Origin: Ectocarpus siliculosus
Taxonomy: Eukaryota > Sar > Phaeophyceae > Ectocarpales > Ectocarpaceae
Assembly: GCA_000310025.1 (NCBI GenBank)
Contig: FN649743.1
Location: 929,312 to 993,311 of the forward strand
Direction of reading: 5' to 3'
Length of the DNA: 64,000 nucleotides
This document shows positions 23,278-35,889 of the stretch, one piece after another. The first letter of the stretch is position 1. Every line of letters begins with the position of its first letter. A program made the position numbers and the translations under genes. The notes beneath the pieces are model-generated. The model was not told where the DNA came from, made no database searches, and saw only the letters and a program-made list of their open reading frames with translations.

Positions 23278-25603
23278 TGTGGAGGAGCTGCGGCCAAACG
23301 GGACGCCTCACATGGAGGGGTGGGGGTTTCTTTTTATGTCTTGAGCTATCTGTCTCTTTGGGAGGGTAAGATGTATCTTACAGATCAAGATTCTTTTCTG
23401 ACGGATTAGGTAAGGCAGTTTATTTCTTATTTTTGCGCGCGGCGGTTTTGACTGTTGGGCGTGTTTTTTCCCTGTCCTGTCGGTGAGTTATCGTACGATC
23501 GCCCACGAGCAGCAAACTGAGATAGGTTTCGCCGAAGGTGTCTCGTTTTTTGTCGTGCCTGGTGTGCTGGGCAGCAGGGCAGTGCGCCCGGTGCTCTCCC
23601 TGGGCTTAGCCACCTGTCAGCCGTCGTTCTACGTACGCATACGAATGAGCGAGGCCCCGCGGGTCTTAAGCCGCGTTGGCGGATAGGTTTTAAGATCAGG
23701 GGATTTGTGTCTATTTAAGTCTTTTTGCCGGTCATGAATGGTACCATTTTGGTGTTACTTCGCTTCCGGACGTTCACGTTTTCGGCTTGGAATTGCGTCA
23801 CGGGGGGTTGCGAATACGCACACAGGTTCAGAGACGATAGGCTCCCGGTTTGTTTGCCTACTTGTATTTTCTATGGTTGTGGTTGCCCGGCTTTCAGGGG
23901 GATGTGCGTGTTTTGCATTGCGCTCGTGTGACCGTTCGCGTCGATTCCGGCGGCCTCAGCTTGGGCTTCAATTCGTAGAGTGGGAACTCTTGTACTTCGT
24001 ACATGCTGTTTGAGGTCGATTTTGTTGTTGTTGGCTGGTCGATCGGTCCAGGTTCCTTTCTCTTTTGTCGTGGTTCTTGTTGGTGTGGACACTGCGAGAG
24101 TTGGCTTGTTTGGTTGTGTGGCGCTTTCGTCTCGGAATGGGTGGGTAGAGAGGGGTACTTTTTCGACGTCATCGTGCTGGACGTGGGCTCAAAGATGTGC
24201 TGCTGTAGGGTCGTGTCAATGTGCTGCTGCACGAAGAGGGCGGACTCCGCGAGAGAATATCCTCCTTGTATCGTATATTATCGAGTACCATACTACGCTG
24301 TTGTGTTCTTTCTGTGCAGGAGAGCGTCTCTGGTTCGGTAGAATGAAGGAGACCTATCGTTTGTGGGGTGAAGTTATGTTCGTGTTGTGAACTAGGCAGT
24401 CTATTATAGCAAGCAGGATTAATAAATTTCAGTATGAACAAGATGAACAGGTTTTCGGGCCATCGTCTTCGTGGCCGTTAGTGACATCCGTGTATCGCTG
24501 CCGCGTGGTGTGGGGCGGCTCGAACACATGTACCACTCACCACATTCTGCTGTGCAACGGCAAAGGTAGCAAGTGTAGCTTCGCATGCAGACCTTCTCCT
24601 TCGAGCCCGGTACTACGATACAAACACAGGAACGAGTAGTGCATTGCCGAGCTTGGGACACGAAGGAAGTTATCACGCAGGGCCGACGCGAGAACACGCC
24701 GCATCTTTTTAGATTATTTTGGGCCTCAGCTTCTGCAAGAAGTAGGAACGAGGGCGCGCTCGACAGAAACATGTAGCGCTTGTGTAGCAAGAAATACAGC
24801 TTCTCTCATCCCATGATGTGCAACGAGAAGTAATGGGCCTCCCTCTCATGCTAATGAGGGTCACGCCGACATTGTATGCACCCGATGATGGGGTGAAATG
24901 GATGGATGGACCTCGTTTTTCTGTCTGCGGCATTAGTGTGCGGCACAATCAATTGTATTTTTATTTATCGTGTGCTTTGACCCGCCATTAGTTTAGCAAT
25001 TTTACCATCATGTGTGTGTCGTGCTTGTGACCCACTCGCACCCTAGACTATTCCAAATACGACGCGCCCTCCACGTTCGCGGTTAGTCAAGCAGCGCCAA
25101 AACCCTTCAGGTGAAGAAAGTGAGACTTGCGTGGTCCATCGAGGCAAACACCAATCACTTCAATTTGAGGCCCAGTCGACTACCAGTCGACTACCAGTCA
25201 TACGAGGTTTGATTTTTTTTCTCAAATAAATTTGGAGAAAAAGATAATCTTGCGTGCCAAACGACGCTTTCCTTCCTTGAAAACAAATAGCTGAGGTGCA
25301 TCGGGGGTCTACTTGTAGTCTATCCCTCTCGGCGCTACAATCATTTCACATCGTGATCACATCGTAGACACCGCCAACAACGCGCATGTTCGTTCTTATT
25401 CTCCTTTCTCTGAACGAACGTGTTTTCTATCTGGCTGGCGTCACTGACCTTCCACGGAAAATACTTCATTTCAGCACAACCCTCTGGGTTTGTGTGGAAG
25501 GAAGGGTGGTCCTTCGTATTTATTAGTGAAGCACCAAACAAAGCGTGAATGTCCGGTGATCATGCACTGATCGGATCCAGCTTTGACACCTCTTCGAATT
25601 AAT
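23278..25603. other. Convergent intergenic region
   Basis: Between the stop of the plus membrane-protein gene (23277) and the stop of the large minus gene (25604). Reading frames are short and carry no splice-consistent chain. Probably 3' UTRs plus spacer; nothing else seen. Confidence 0.5.
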
Positions 25604-28600
25604 TTAGTACGAGTTGAAGCTGGTACGTCGAAGGGAGGTACGTCTTCCCGAGGCCCAAGAGTCTTGCACGAAGTCTCTGGGGTCGTTTGGCCTCATGCGC
25701 CGGTAGACCGCAGCCAGAATCATCATGACAGACCTGAGGATGGGTTGTTTTCGAATCAACGGGCGCTTGATTAACACAGACAGACATTCAGCTACTACGC
25801 GTTTCCAATGTAGCTTGATTGATTGGTGTACGACCTCCCCCCCCCCCCTCTCATCCCTTCCCAAAGGAGAACCTGGTCAGGCTTCAGCCCGGGGTGCTCC
25901 TATTCGGGATCGATCGTGCTCGTATCGAAACTGTACAGAAACTACGTACATAGTCTAGACTCGGTAGTTGCAGCAGCTGTGGGGTACATCGGATGGGATA
26001 CCCCTCCGAAACGCCTCCTCCACGTACGGTTGAACAATACAGATGATGAATGGATTGACAATATATTTGCCGACCTCACCTCATCTCTTTGGAAGCCCGC
26101 TCCACCTCTCCGGGTCTAGACAGCTTTTTTACTATCTCCGGAGAGAGAGTTTGCTCTTGCTGCTCCTGTTGCTCAGCGGATGCTTCCTTCGGGATTACGA
26201 CAGCAGTGGACTGCGCCATGCTGTCCTCCTTGTGGAACGTGTCTAGGTCCTGCGTGTTGTTCATGTTGTTTCCACGATAAATCGTGCGGCGGTGGGGGGG
26301 GGAGCTTGGATCTCAATGAGTTGGCTACATTAACCCCCCCGCCCCCTATTATTATATATAGTGCTGTTATTTTGTCGGGTGTTTCATACCCATCCACGAG
26401 AGAGGGAGCGCACGTCCTCAAAGTCCGGCACACGTGCCATTTGATACAATACAGGCTTGGAAAGTGGCCATGCAGAGAGCAAACTGAGTGTCCATACAAA
26501 CAAGTAGATTCCCACCGACACTTTAAGAGGGATGCGCGTGGGTTTTCGAAAACATGCGGTTGGGCGAGAAACATGACAAGATCGCTGGTCCACACATCCC
26601 AGGATGTGATGCTCGCCTTCATGTAGCCATCTAAGCGATTGACCTCGCTCCGAATCTTCTCCAGCGCTCTGACGAGCTTTGCCGCCTCGACATTTGCAGG
26701 CCTTGCAGCGCTTCCTGCTTGGTGTATTGCGAGTGAAATATAGAGGGAACGAGGAGCGAGCGTGATCTTCTTGGGCATCTGTGCTCTAGCCAAACATGTC
26801 ACGGTATGTTGGCTCTGGCTGGCGGTCTGAAGTTTCACAGCTCCCACGGCATCAAGTACGCAAGATGTGATCGGTTACATTCACAGGTCTTGCCCCAAAC
26901 GTGCCAAGCGTTCCATCAAGTGTTTCTTGTCACCTCCAGACCCTCGTGCCCCTGTTGGCGTGTGCGCTGGCGCTTCACCGGCCGGCAGGTCGGCCGCAGC
27001 GCTCTCAACGCCGGTTGGCTCTTGGGTGATGCCATTGGCTGGTGTCGTGTCCGAGACATGTTGCAGCTCTTCCAACATGACCAGGACCTCGGCCTTGATG
27101 GGGTCCGAATATCGAGCCCATGATGACAAGAGCCAGCTTCTCATGGCGCGATTACTGAATAAAGGAGGCATCTGCTGCTCCCGCCTTGCCCCACTGGCGT
27201 CCCAAAGCAATACAGGGCTTGACAGCAGAGCCGTCTTTGTGGACTCACGGTGAGACATGGCCTTGTTCTGTACGACGGTGGTCACAGAAAGAGGAGTAAG
27301 GGACGAAAGCGAGGGAGGAAGGACTTTTGTTTAGAAAGTACACCATGTGAAGGAAGGGTCTAGTGACACGAGCTGCATCGAGCGAGAAGGCGCATGCCCC
27401 GGCAAGAGCCGGGTGTCGTTGTGGGTTGGCTTGAAATGCATGCAGCAGTTATGTAGGAACGAGCTCACTCCAACCATGAACAGAGGGAATCGGACAACGC
27501 TGTTATTTCTTCGGAGAACCTCGTCTCCGCGAAAGTGCACGCAAGGTGGGTGTCTCTCCTACAACAAGGGCGCAAAGGCTCCTCGTCCGAGACGCTGTAC
27601 GCACGATGACGAGGTGTCTTGCGGTAGCAAGCCTATTTGCCAAACGATGGTCTGCTTATTACGTTGTCATACGCCTCGGGCCCAAGCAACAACACGACTC
27701 TGTTCTCCATCAATGGACGCGATCCAACACCGAGCAGATTTGCCAGAACCCCTCATTGATATCCTAGCAACACCTGCTTGACGGGGTACCTTACATGTGA
27801 CAATGTACCATCCCAGATGCGACAACCCACTTATCGGAAAAAGCCATGTCTGTTCAGTGCAAAACCGCGTCCATTCCGGAAAGGACCCATTTAGACTATG
27901 GTCCAAAACCTCTCCGAATGAAAGGCACGTTCCTACCTATCTGCTCTCATCCGGAAAGAGCAGCCACCCCCACCCCCAAGGCCTCTTGGCTGGAATGGAA
28001 AGAAATTCACCCGTCCAGAAAACATTTCGTACCTCAGGCCGACGAGACAAACTTGAGGCCACCATGAAGGCGTCGACGTAAACCAGGTCCGCAACCCCCC
28101 TCGGAGGAGCCGATCTGCTCATATTTTCTAACCGCGTCGTCACTACGCGGAAACCGTCCACTGACACCAAGGGAGAAGGACTGGCAGCTTGGGCAGCGTC
28201 ATTTCCAGCTGCTGCTGAGGCAGCAGAGGAAGGGGCAGGGGCGACCTGACCGAGGGCACGGTCAACCAGGCTTATTCGGTGTTGCCGAACAACCTGCGAC
28301 ATGGCCAAATTTTGGGAGTGAAAGAGGTCATCGTCCCGGGCGGGCGGAGGGAAGGAACAGCGCGGCAGTCGCTTGAACGAATTGCTCCAGCTTGTTCTGA
28401 ACTTTCGGAGTTTGTATCGCATGGTGCAGCCAACTCTGGTTATCACCCACCAGCCAGTGTCGCATGAAGAGCCACAGAGCGTCGTCCACATCCACCCTCT
28501 TTTCTCGTCCCCCAGTTATTGCTGGGTGCCCCATCAGCTTTCCCAAGGACATCTGCACTCCCGACACACGAGCCCTAGCGGGACCCCCGCCTCCGCCCCC

Positions 28601-31600
28601 ACTCCCGCCCCCGCCCCCTGGACCCTTTTCAACCGGCGGTGGTTGGGAGCACTTATCAAAGAGCTCTTTCGCAACAGCCTCGGTTACCGCCGGGCTCTCG
28701 TGCCAGTACTGGCGACCGGTCCTGGGATCCTGCAGGGTCACGGGAAAGAGCTCCTTAATGGGTTTGGGGCCGTCCCCCATCATCGCGGTCACGTCCAGCC
28801 CCCCTAGGGCAGAACCTTCGCCGGCATCGCTCCCCGCAATCCCGCTTCCGGTGGTACCCATGCTTGCCAGGATTCTGGTCGACAACGGTACAATAGATTG
28901 GATGTGAAGGTTCTGGGGGCGGAGCAATCGCTGGTTCACTGAGGACACTGGCAAGTTGAACAGTGACGGGGTGGGGCACAAGCCTCCAATAAACGAGTTT
29001 TGCTACATAAAGAGGAGGAAGCGATTCATTCACCACAGCACACATTTCTGCAATTTGGTGCTGAACGCTGTAAGCAGAAGAAGAGAGTACGCAACTTCTT
29101 CACAGACACACAGCCAGTAAGGGGTGGTGCGCATTGCGCCGCTCCCGGGAACAATAGATTGGTGGATACTCCGGTGCAGATGGACCCCCCTCGGGGGCTT
29201 ACTTCTTTAGCCCGTCGTCATGATCATCGGCATTTTCGCCACCTTCGCCGACAGGAGCAGCACCCTCACCGCCCACCGGCAATCCACCCGCCGCCAACGA
29301 CTCGTCCCTGACTCGATGGAACGTCTCCACTGCCCGGAGATAAAACGCCAGGGCTTCCTCGTTTTGCAGCTCCACGTCGTCCTCGAAGGAGTGACCAGAT
29401 TCCTCCCGGGCAAGGCACCCCGAAAAACACTCAAAAAGCCGAAGTCTCGACAGCGATGGTGCCAAGGACCGAACGTTGAAATACAGGTCATGCGCCGCGC
29501 GCTCTGCGAGCTCGGGAGTGCCCCACTGCCTGAGGAGATGGTCGAACGTCACCCAAAAAAGAGGACGATGCGCCGGGCCGGATGATGTGCCGCGGATCGG
29601 AAGGCCATTACGCTTGACCTGCGAGTCCGCCCTTAAGAGGAAACGACGGTCGGGGGTCGGGGGTCGGGGGGGGGGGGCGTACTCTCTTGTTTTGCATGCC
29701 TTAGCGGTTAAACCATTGACCACGCATCCTCGAGAGGATAGAGCATTGTTCCCACAGGACTGATCACCGATTGCCAATCGTTGGGTCGGGCGGCGGCGGA
29801 AAATCTGTGATCAGTCCCTTGGGGACTACGTTTCTTCACCCGGGCAACATTGTAGCCACTCACTGCACGGAGGATGTTTGGGGGGTCAGACCTGGGGTCA
29901 ACCCCATGCTGACGTCACAAAGTCCTGACCGACTCATTCGCGAAACACACGCCCGCACACGTCTCACCGTAACTTGGCTGTGTACATTTCCGAGATCTGC
30001 TGCTGCACCCAGAATGGTGGGTGGTGGACAGCCCTCGTTACGATCCCTCCCACACCTCTGAGATACCCCGGCCGCATGAGGTCAAGCAAACCGAGAGGCA
30101 CCTCGCACGCGCGTGCGAGAATCTTCCTCCACGTGCGCTGCACTTTCATCACCGCGAGCCGCGTGCGGATCCTGTCGTACGTCTGGAAGCGCCTATCGAT
30201 GTGCAGGTCGAAGAAGACGGTCTCGAGAGCTCTGAACTCGGCTTCTGTTTTCTGCACCACGTTTGTACCTTTCCCGGGCACCGTCTCGTACCCCGGCCCG
30301 GACTCGTGCCTGACGTTTCGGATGTGGTAAAGAATGGCTAAGAGCCTCCGATATGCCGCCAGGGGTCTTGTGCCGTCCATGGACGTGGTAGACAGAGCCG
30401 GGGTTGGCTCTAGCGCGCCATCCTCTCCGCTGCTGCCGCTCTCACGTTTTCTTGATTTGGATGATTGTGATCCAGTGGAAGAGTCTTGCGTGACCGTGTA
30501 CGCCTGAAAGAGAAGAAGTTATTCGCCTCGTTTTGGGTTCGGAGGACGGGTATGGTCAGCTTAATGGTCTCTCTTCGCGAGCTTGCGCGTTGGTCGGGTC
30601 TCGGGTTTCACAAAGCACAGGCCTCTCCGCAAATAGCGGACTCTCCGAATGTACACTGTGCTGTGAAAAGAGGGCATCATCCTCGACGGATGGTGGGGAG
30701 AGGTGACCCTTTCAAAAGGCACGCCTACATCTGAGCCTTATTGTTGTTTGGTAGACAAGGAAGAAGGTTTCTAGGGGTAACCGGAAAAGTCGATCGGCTG
30801 GTGGTGAGCCGATCCATAATGTGCGTGGTTGTATGGGTGTGCTACGTCCGCCACGACACTACTTCCACGAGTTCGAGTAACTTTAACTTTTGTTATGTTT
30901 CCGCCACCGTTCTTGAAACAGGGTGGGCGGGGTCGGAACCCGGGTCTGTTGCCACCTAATCCAAACCTTCGTCGCGCCGCCAACGTCAAGAGAGGGAATT
31001 GAGCTCCAAGGATGTTGGGGATATGTGACATTGGTCAACCGTAACACTACCCTTACCCTTCACGATGTGCACAAGGCATGAATACGAGTAAGGATTGTAG
31101 CTATGACTGACATCGTTGAGCTCCCTCTCCACGGCTCTCTGGCACTTGACTAGCTGCTTCACGGCGCTCTCGGGCATCGTCTGCTTCACGGTGTCCATCG
31201 CAGGCTTCATAAGGTTGTAGTGGCGGTGCACGAGGGCGCCTAGGTTGCTCCTGGTAGCGGCGTCCATCTCTTCTCCGAGGTCGGCCCGGCTCGGCATGTG
31301 AACCGGCAGCTGGAGGGCGTTACTGAAGAATTGCCACCGGTCCGCGAGCTTCAAGAAAGCTTGGTAGTCCACCTCTCCGTTCGTGTCCTCGTGCGCGTCC
31401 CGGAACACGGCAACAGCATCTGAGGTAGTCACCTCCGGCCACAGCGTTCGGGCGATCACCATGAACTGCGGCAGGTCCACCACGGCCTTGCTTTCGTTCA
31501 AGAGGCTGTTGTACACGGTTTCTGCGGCCGCTAGGGCGCTCTGATCCACCCTCCCGTCCCCGTAGATTGGTGTGCCGTCCGTGAGGACGCCCGTTGACGC

Positions 31601-34600
31601 CGTCTCGAACATGAGCCGTACCGCCGCCCGTCTGTTGACCTGCTCCTCCTTGAAGGAATGCAGCAGGATGCGCAGGAACAGGAACAAGTCGACACAGGTG
31701 GACGAAGGGTCTTGGTCTGTTAGGCGACCCTCGCAAGACACCGAGATAGCCCTCGTCGCGTCCAGCACCCTGCGTTTTTGGTCTTCCAGAGCCTTTACAA
31801 GAATGTGGTCTACCGTTTCCCTGGCGTCGCTCGAACGCAACCATACCACGTCTGTGCCGCTGGCCATCGGCTCAAGCTGCTCCTTCTCGTCTCCTCTGTC
31901 AGCACCCCGCAGAGTCACACTCCCAGCCCCGGTCCCGATGGCGCTACCCACTTTGCTGGCTGAACGTTCCTTAACAGCCTGAGCCTCTTGGACCTGGCGC
32001 TGGAGCGTGTGCAGGTCGGTGCACGTAGCACTGACTCCCCATTGGTCTCGAAGCATAGACCCCGCGGTGCCCTCCACAATGGCCAGGCAGTACACGAGGA
32101 ACGTTAAATAGTCCTCTCCGTTGCTCTCGTTCAGAGCGTGCCAGAAGAGGGTCGCCTCGGCGCTCTCACGCGCCAGCGACTTCACTCCGTAGTATAGTCC
32201 CCACCGGTCGTCATCCGCCTGTGCCACAAGCTTGGACCTAACGTTGGCGTTCGCAGCTGCCATTACGGCCCTTGGGGGCTCAAACCAAGCGTAGGTGAAC
32301 TCGGGGAAGCGCACGCGGAGGTCCTGCTTGTACCGCAGCACGCTGTCGTCCCAGATCTTTGCCCTCAGGATGGCTCGCATTACCGTCCGTACCCATGCCA
32401 CCGTCCTCGGTGGTCTGTATCCCTTGAGGTTGGGCAGGAGCAAGCGGTACCCGTGGCACTGCAGCCGAGTCTGTCCCTTCAGTTGCCGCTCTTTCTCCAG
32501 CGCATCGGCAATATTGCTGAGGTCATCCAAAGCCTTGCGGCACTTTATGCACAACACGGAAGAGCCTACTTCTTGTTCGTCATCGTCATCGTCATCGCTT
32601 GCTGCTTTTCCCGATTCGCCGCCGCTTTTCTTCGATTTTTCGTTCGAGCCCCCAGTTCCGCTCGAACCGCCGTTGGTCTCTTTGTGCCGACGTTTGTTTC
32701 TGTTCTTGACAGACGCTTTCTCGTCTCTGGGATGGTCCCCCTCTCGTTCGTCGCCTTCTCCATCATCTTCGTCGCCTCCACCTACTCTGTCGGTTCCCGC
32801 CTTCAAGGTTTCGATCTCGGTGAGACGTTTGGCCTCGTTGTCCATGAGTTCCTTTACAAGCGATTGCCGCCGTTCCATCTCCTCCTTGATCTTGACCGCC
32901 TCTAACTTCGTCTTTTGTAGTTCTAGCTTCACCTGCTCCATCTCTGCCTCCGTTTCCAGGTGTTTCTCTTTCAATCTCCGGAGTTCCTGCATTTCTTCTC
33001 TCCGGGACGCCAACTCCTGCTCAAGGGATCTGCAGCGGTCCTTGAGGTCTACCTCGGTCATTGCTTTACCATCCGCCTGCATTGTCTTGAAGATACCATT
33101 CAGGGTACGAAGCGTGTCTCCCATCCTATCCACGTGTGCCTTGGCCTCTCTCTTAGCCCGCGCCTGCTCCTGTTCTTCGAAACCTCGGCTGTCGTGGATG
33201 GCCTTGATTTTGGCCTCGTAATCTGCGCACGTTTTCTCGAGCTTTTTGGTCCAATCCTCCTCCGCCTGCTTTCTCTCCCTCCGCCCCTCTAGCACACTCG
33301 CCACGCACCTGTCCAGCGTCCACAAGCAGTCGCTGTACAGTCCGTGCAGGCGGTTGAACGCCGATGCGTTTCGCCGGCGCAGTTCCTGGAGCAGCTGCCC
33401 GTGTGGCAGGCACATAACGGTGACCTGGTCGGCGAGCTCCCCGCACGTTAGGTCTAGCCACTTTTGTTCGAAAAGACAGCTCCCGAGAATACGCTTGGCG
33501 GCAGCCCAGTCGTCGGGGCCGATACCCACCGCACGCTTGACCCAGTGACCTGTCAAATCTAGCGGAGACCCTCCCAAATCTTGCACAGAATCTTCAACGA
33601 TCGGCTCCGACAGCGGGTTCCCTCCACCCGTGTCTTGCCAACGTCCCTGCTGCGACCCCCCTCCGCTGCCACCCCCTGCCCTCCCTGCGCTACCTACACA
33701 TCGATCCACGATTTCAACCGCCTCTACCACAGCCTCGCGGGCGTCAAAAGTTCTGCTGACCTCCTGCTGCAAGCCGTGTATATCATTTTGCATTGGACTC
33801 ATGAAAGCCCCGTCGTGACCTTCCGCCCGACCCCCGACATGGTTGTCCATCACCGCCATGGCGGCCTCGAACTCTCGAACGAGACTAGAAGCGTCGCCCC
33901 TAGAAACAGGTGTCTCCCGCACCGATTTCGCCCTAGCGATAAACTGCCAGGTTCCCTGGCTAGCTCTCACCGCCGAATAGTTGTTTCTACGGTTGGCAAT
34001 CGGTACTCCTCCCTCCGTTGACGACCTCCGCCTGCCGGCCCCGCCGGCCCCACCAGCTCGATGACCTCCTAAGCAGGGAGGCTCGCCGCCTGCGGTAGCC
34101 AAGCCCCTTCGTTTCATGCCTGTGGTGACCGTGAAAGGGCGGCCTGCCGCTGCCGTTGCCGATCGTTGTATCCCCGGCAGACCTGCAGTGGGGTCTGCTC
34201 CCGAGGCGATGGGATCGCCACCTTTCGACGTAGGGTTAGAGGTTGGGGAGTGGACTGGCTCGGTCCGATCCCACCTTCTGGCTCGTTCTTGGCCCCAAAC
34301 GAAAAGCTCTGCCGGCGGTCGATTTTCCTCTGGGTCCAGGCCTGTTTGAATAAAGTATACCCACAGCCGTTTGCCACTGACGCTGTCATCCATTGGCAAT
34401 ATTTTCCCCCCTACAAAATTAAAATTGTCTGTAACTTAAGTCCCTGTAAGTGAAAATGCTTACCACATGTTATCTTCAACAGCTTCGGACATGAGGGTGT
34501 ACTACAACACCCGGCACGACATATGCGCCGCGGGAAGGACTACGACGTATTCTTGACCTACAGTAACTCTTGCTTTGTCACGGAGAAGGACAGCTGCGAA

Positions 34601-35282
34601 CTTCACGCCCCCCGTGTGGTGGGATCCAAGGAGACTATACATAAGCGCATAACCATGATCCCAAGGAGGCAATGCGCATCCCATGAAACGACCCGCCTAT
34701 GCATACTTAATGCATATTCTGTGTACAGTGGTCTATAGGTGTGGTGTTTGTAATAGAGACTACATGAACATAGGACACGCACTTCAAGCCTGAAAGCTCG
34801 AGTACACTTACTTCCCTCCCCTTGTTTGCGCGAACACAGGGCGTACAAGAACATCTGCACCAATGTGAGTGGCGGGTTCATGACCGCACTTACATAGACT
34901 CACCTTGGAAACTGTCCGGTACGCCGAGGCCCCCGGGGAAAAAGTCGTCACATTGCTCTGTTGTGTTGTTGGTGTCCGGCTGCTGGATCACCTGGTGCAG
35001 CGCAGCAATGTTGAACTTCCCGAGGCCGACCGTCGAGAGTCCCGGAGTGGAGGCTGAGCTTCGCATCGAACTACATGTGCCGATTCTCGACGACGCGGTC
35101 ATCGGAGTTGACGTATCATCCGCACGAGGCCTATTGTTGTTACAGCCACGTGGGACGTTAGCCCACTGTCGTAGTTGCCCTGCACTTGCTGTTGCAGGAG
35201 ACGGTATCTTTGAAGAAGAGGCACTGTGCGGGGTCTTCGGTTGCTGCCATGATGGCACTGCATCATTCCAGTTAGGGTCCAT
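25604..35282 (-). CDS. Very large coiled-coil/EF-hand-like protein, function unknown
   Basis: The core is a minus-strand open frame of about 1130 codons (about 31060-34393). Exons supported by phase: 34904-35282 (ATG 35282, Ser/Thr-rich), about 31060-34410, 29968-30503, 29203-29529, from 28874 to about 28385, from 28293 to about 28080, then less certain ones near 26900-27170 and 26610-26760, and finally 26080-26249 and 25604-25733 (TAA). The big exon has 'LCLPHGQLLQEL'-like sequence preceded by a conserved QVTVMC, a highly charged coiled coil (about residues 375-560 of that exon), an acidic linker, a CxxC pair ('LCIKCRKAL'), and one EF-hand-like loop ('DTNGEVDYQAFLKLAD'). The QVTVxC..xGxLLxxLR pattern resembles that of axonemal dynein light-chain-like proteins, so a ciliary role is possible but weakly supported. 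The chain from 28874 leftward may instead be a second gene starting at an ATG at 28861. No firm family call. Confidence 0.6.
29650..29760. repeat. Poly-G-linked dispersed repeat, diverged copy
   Basis: GTCGGGGG-type tandem G-runs followed by GCATGCCTTAGCGGTTAAAC and CATTGACCACGCATCC, matching the core of the copies at 4176 and 63448 over about 60 bp. It lies in an intron of the large minus gene. Confidence 0.6.
34476..34854 (-). other. Alternative short 3' exons of the large gene
   Basis: Two further exons accept the phase-1 donor at 34904: 34812-34854 (good acceptor GTGCAG, donor GTAAGT) and 34476-34557, which ends at a TGA. Used together with 35282-34904 they give a complete 167-residue Ser-rich protein. 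The alternative acceptor TTTTGTAG at 34411 joins the same donor in frame to the 1130-codon exon. So these bases may make a short isoform or a separate small gene. Confidence 0.4.
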
Positions 35283-35889
35283 GTACCGTCAACCTAAGCT
35301 GTGTTTGTGTACGCCTTCTTGCGTGTGAGGAACTCAGCACAACCCATCCACGTCCCGTCTCGGAGAGGGGTCCATGAGCCTTCACTACTACTACCAGGAC
35401 CTCAACACATCCCGTTGATTGTGCGCTCGATCGGGGGTATTTTCTTCGGTGCTTTCGGGAGGCGGCACGAACTGCGTGACACACGCGGTCGGCCCGCCGC
35501 AACACCGAAGAGGAACAAACGTTACATCTGGCGATAATGGGTCAGCAGCTAGGTACTTGGGTGGCGGTTGCGCGTAGCAGCAGCTGCATAATGGCTGTGA
35601 GCTAACACGTCTTGATCTCTCTGTCTGACAGTATTTCACGAGCCCCGTTGGTGCTCTCCGTTTTGTTTTGTGGGTGTCACGGCCTGCTTTGCGGTAGTGA
35701 GGAAGGGAGGAATGATGGGTTTGAAAAAAAAAAGAAGGAACGCACGTCATCATGACGTCACTGGGCTCCGAGCTCCGAGGTTACGCCGCATTTTCTCCAC
35801 ACTCGGTGTCTGTCTTGCACTGCCCACTGCCCCCTCTTCCTCCTCGGTCGTCTTGCTCACTTCCGTGCACACGAATCCCGACCGCAGAG
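35283..35889. promoter_or_regulatory. Divergent promoter region
   Basis: 607 bp between the start of the large minus gene (35282) and the plus FKBP gene (35890). A minus-strand stretch at 35391-35550 has an acceptor-like TAG and good coding look ('PLSPDVTFVPLRCCGGP') and could be an untranslated or upstream exon. Confidence 0.4.

Noticed and set aside
32295..33221. 308-codon plus-strand frame rich in Ser and Leu
   Set aside because: It is the complement of the coiled-coil part of the large minus exon, whose composition and motifs are clearly protein-like; the plus reading is a shadow.
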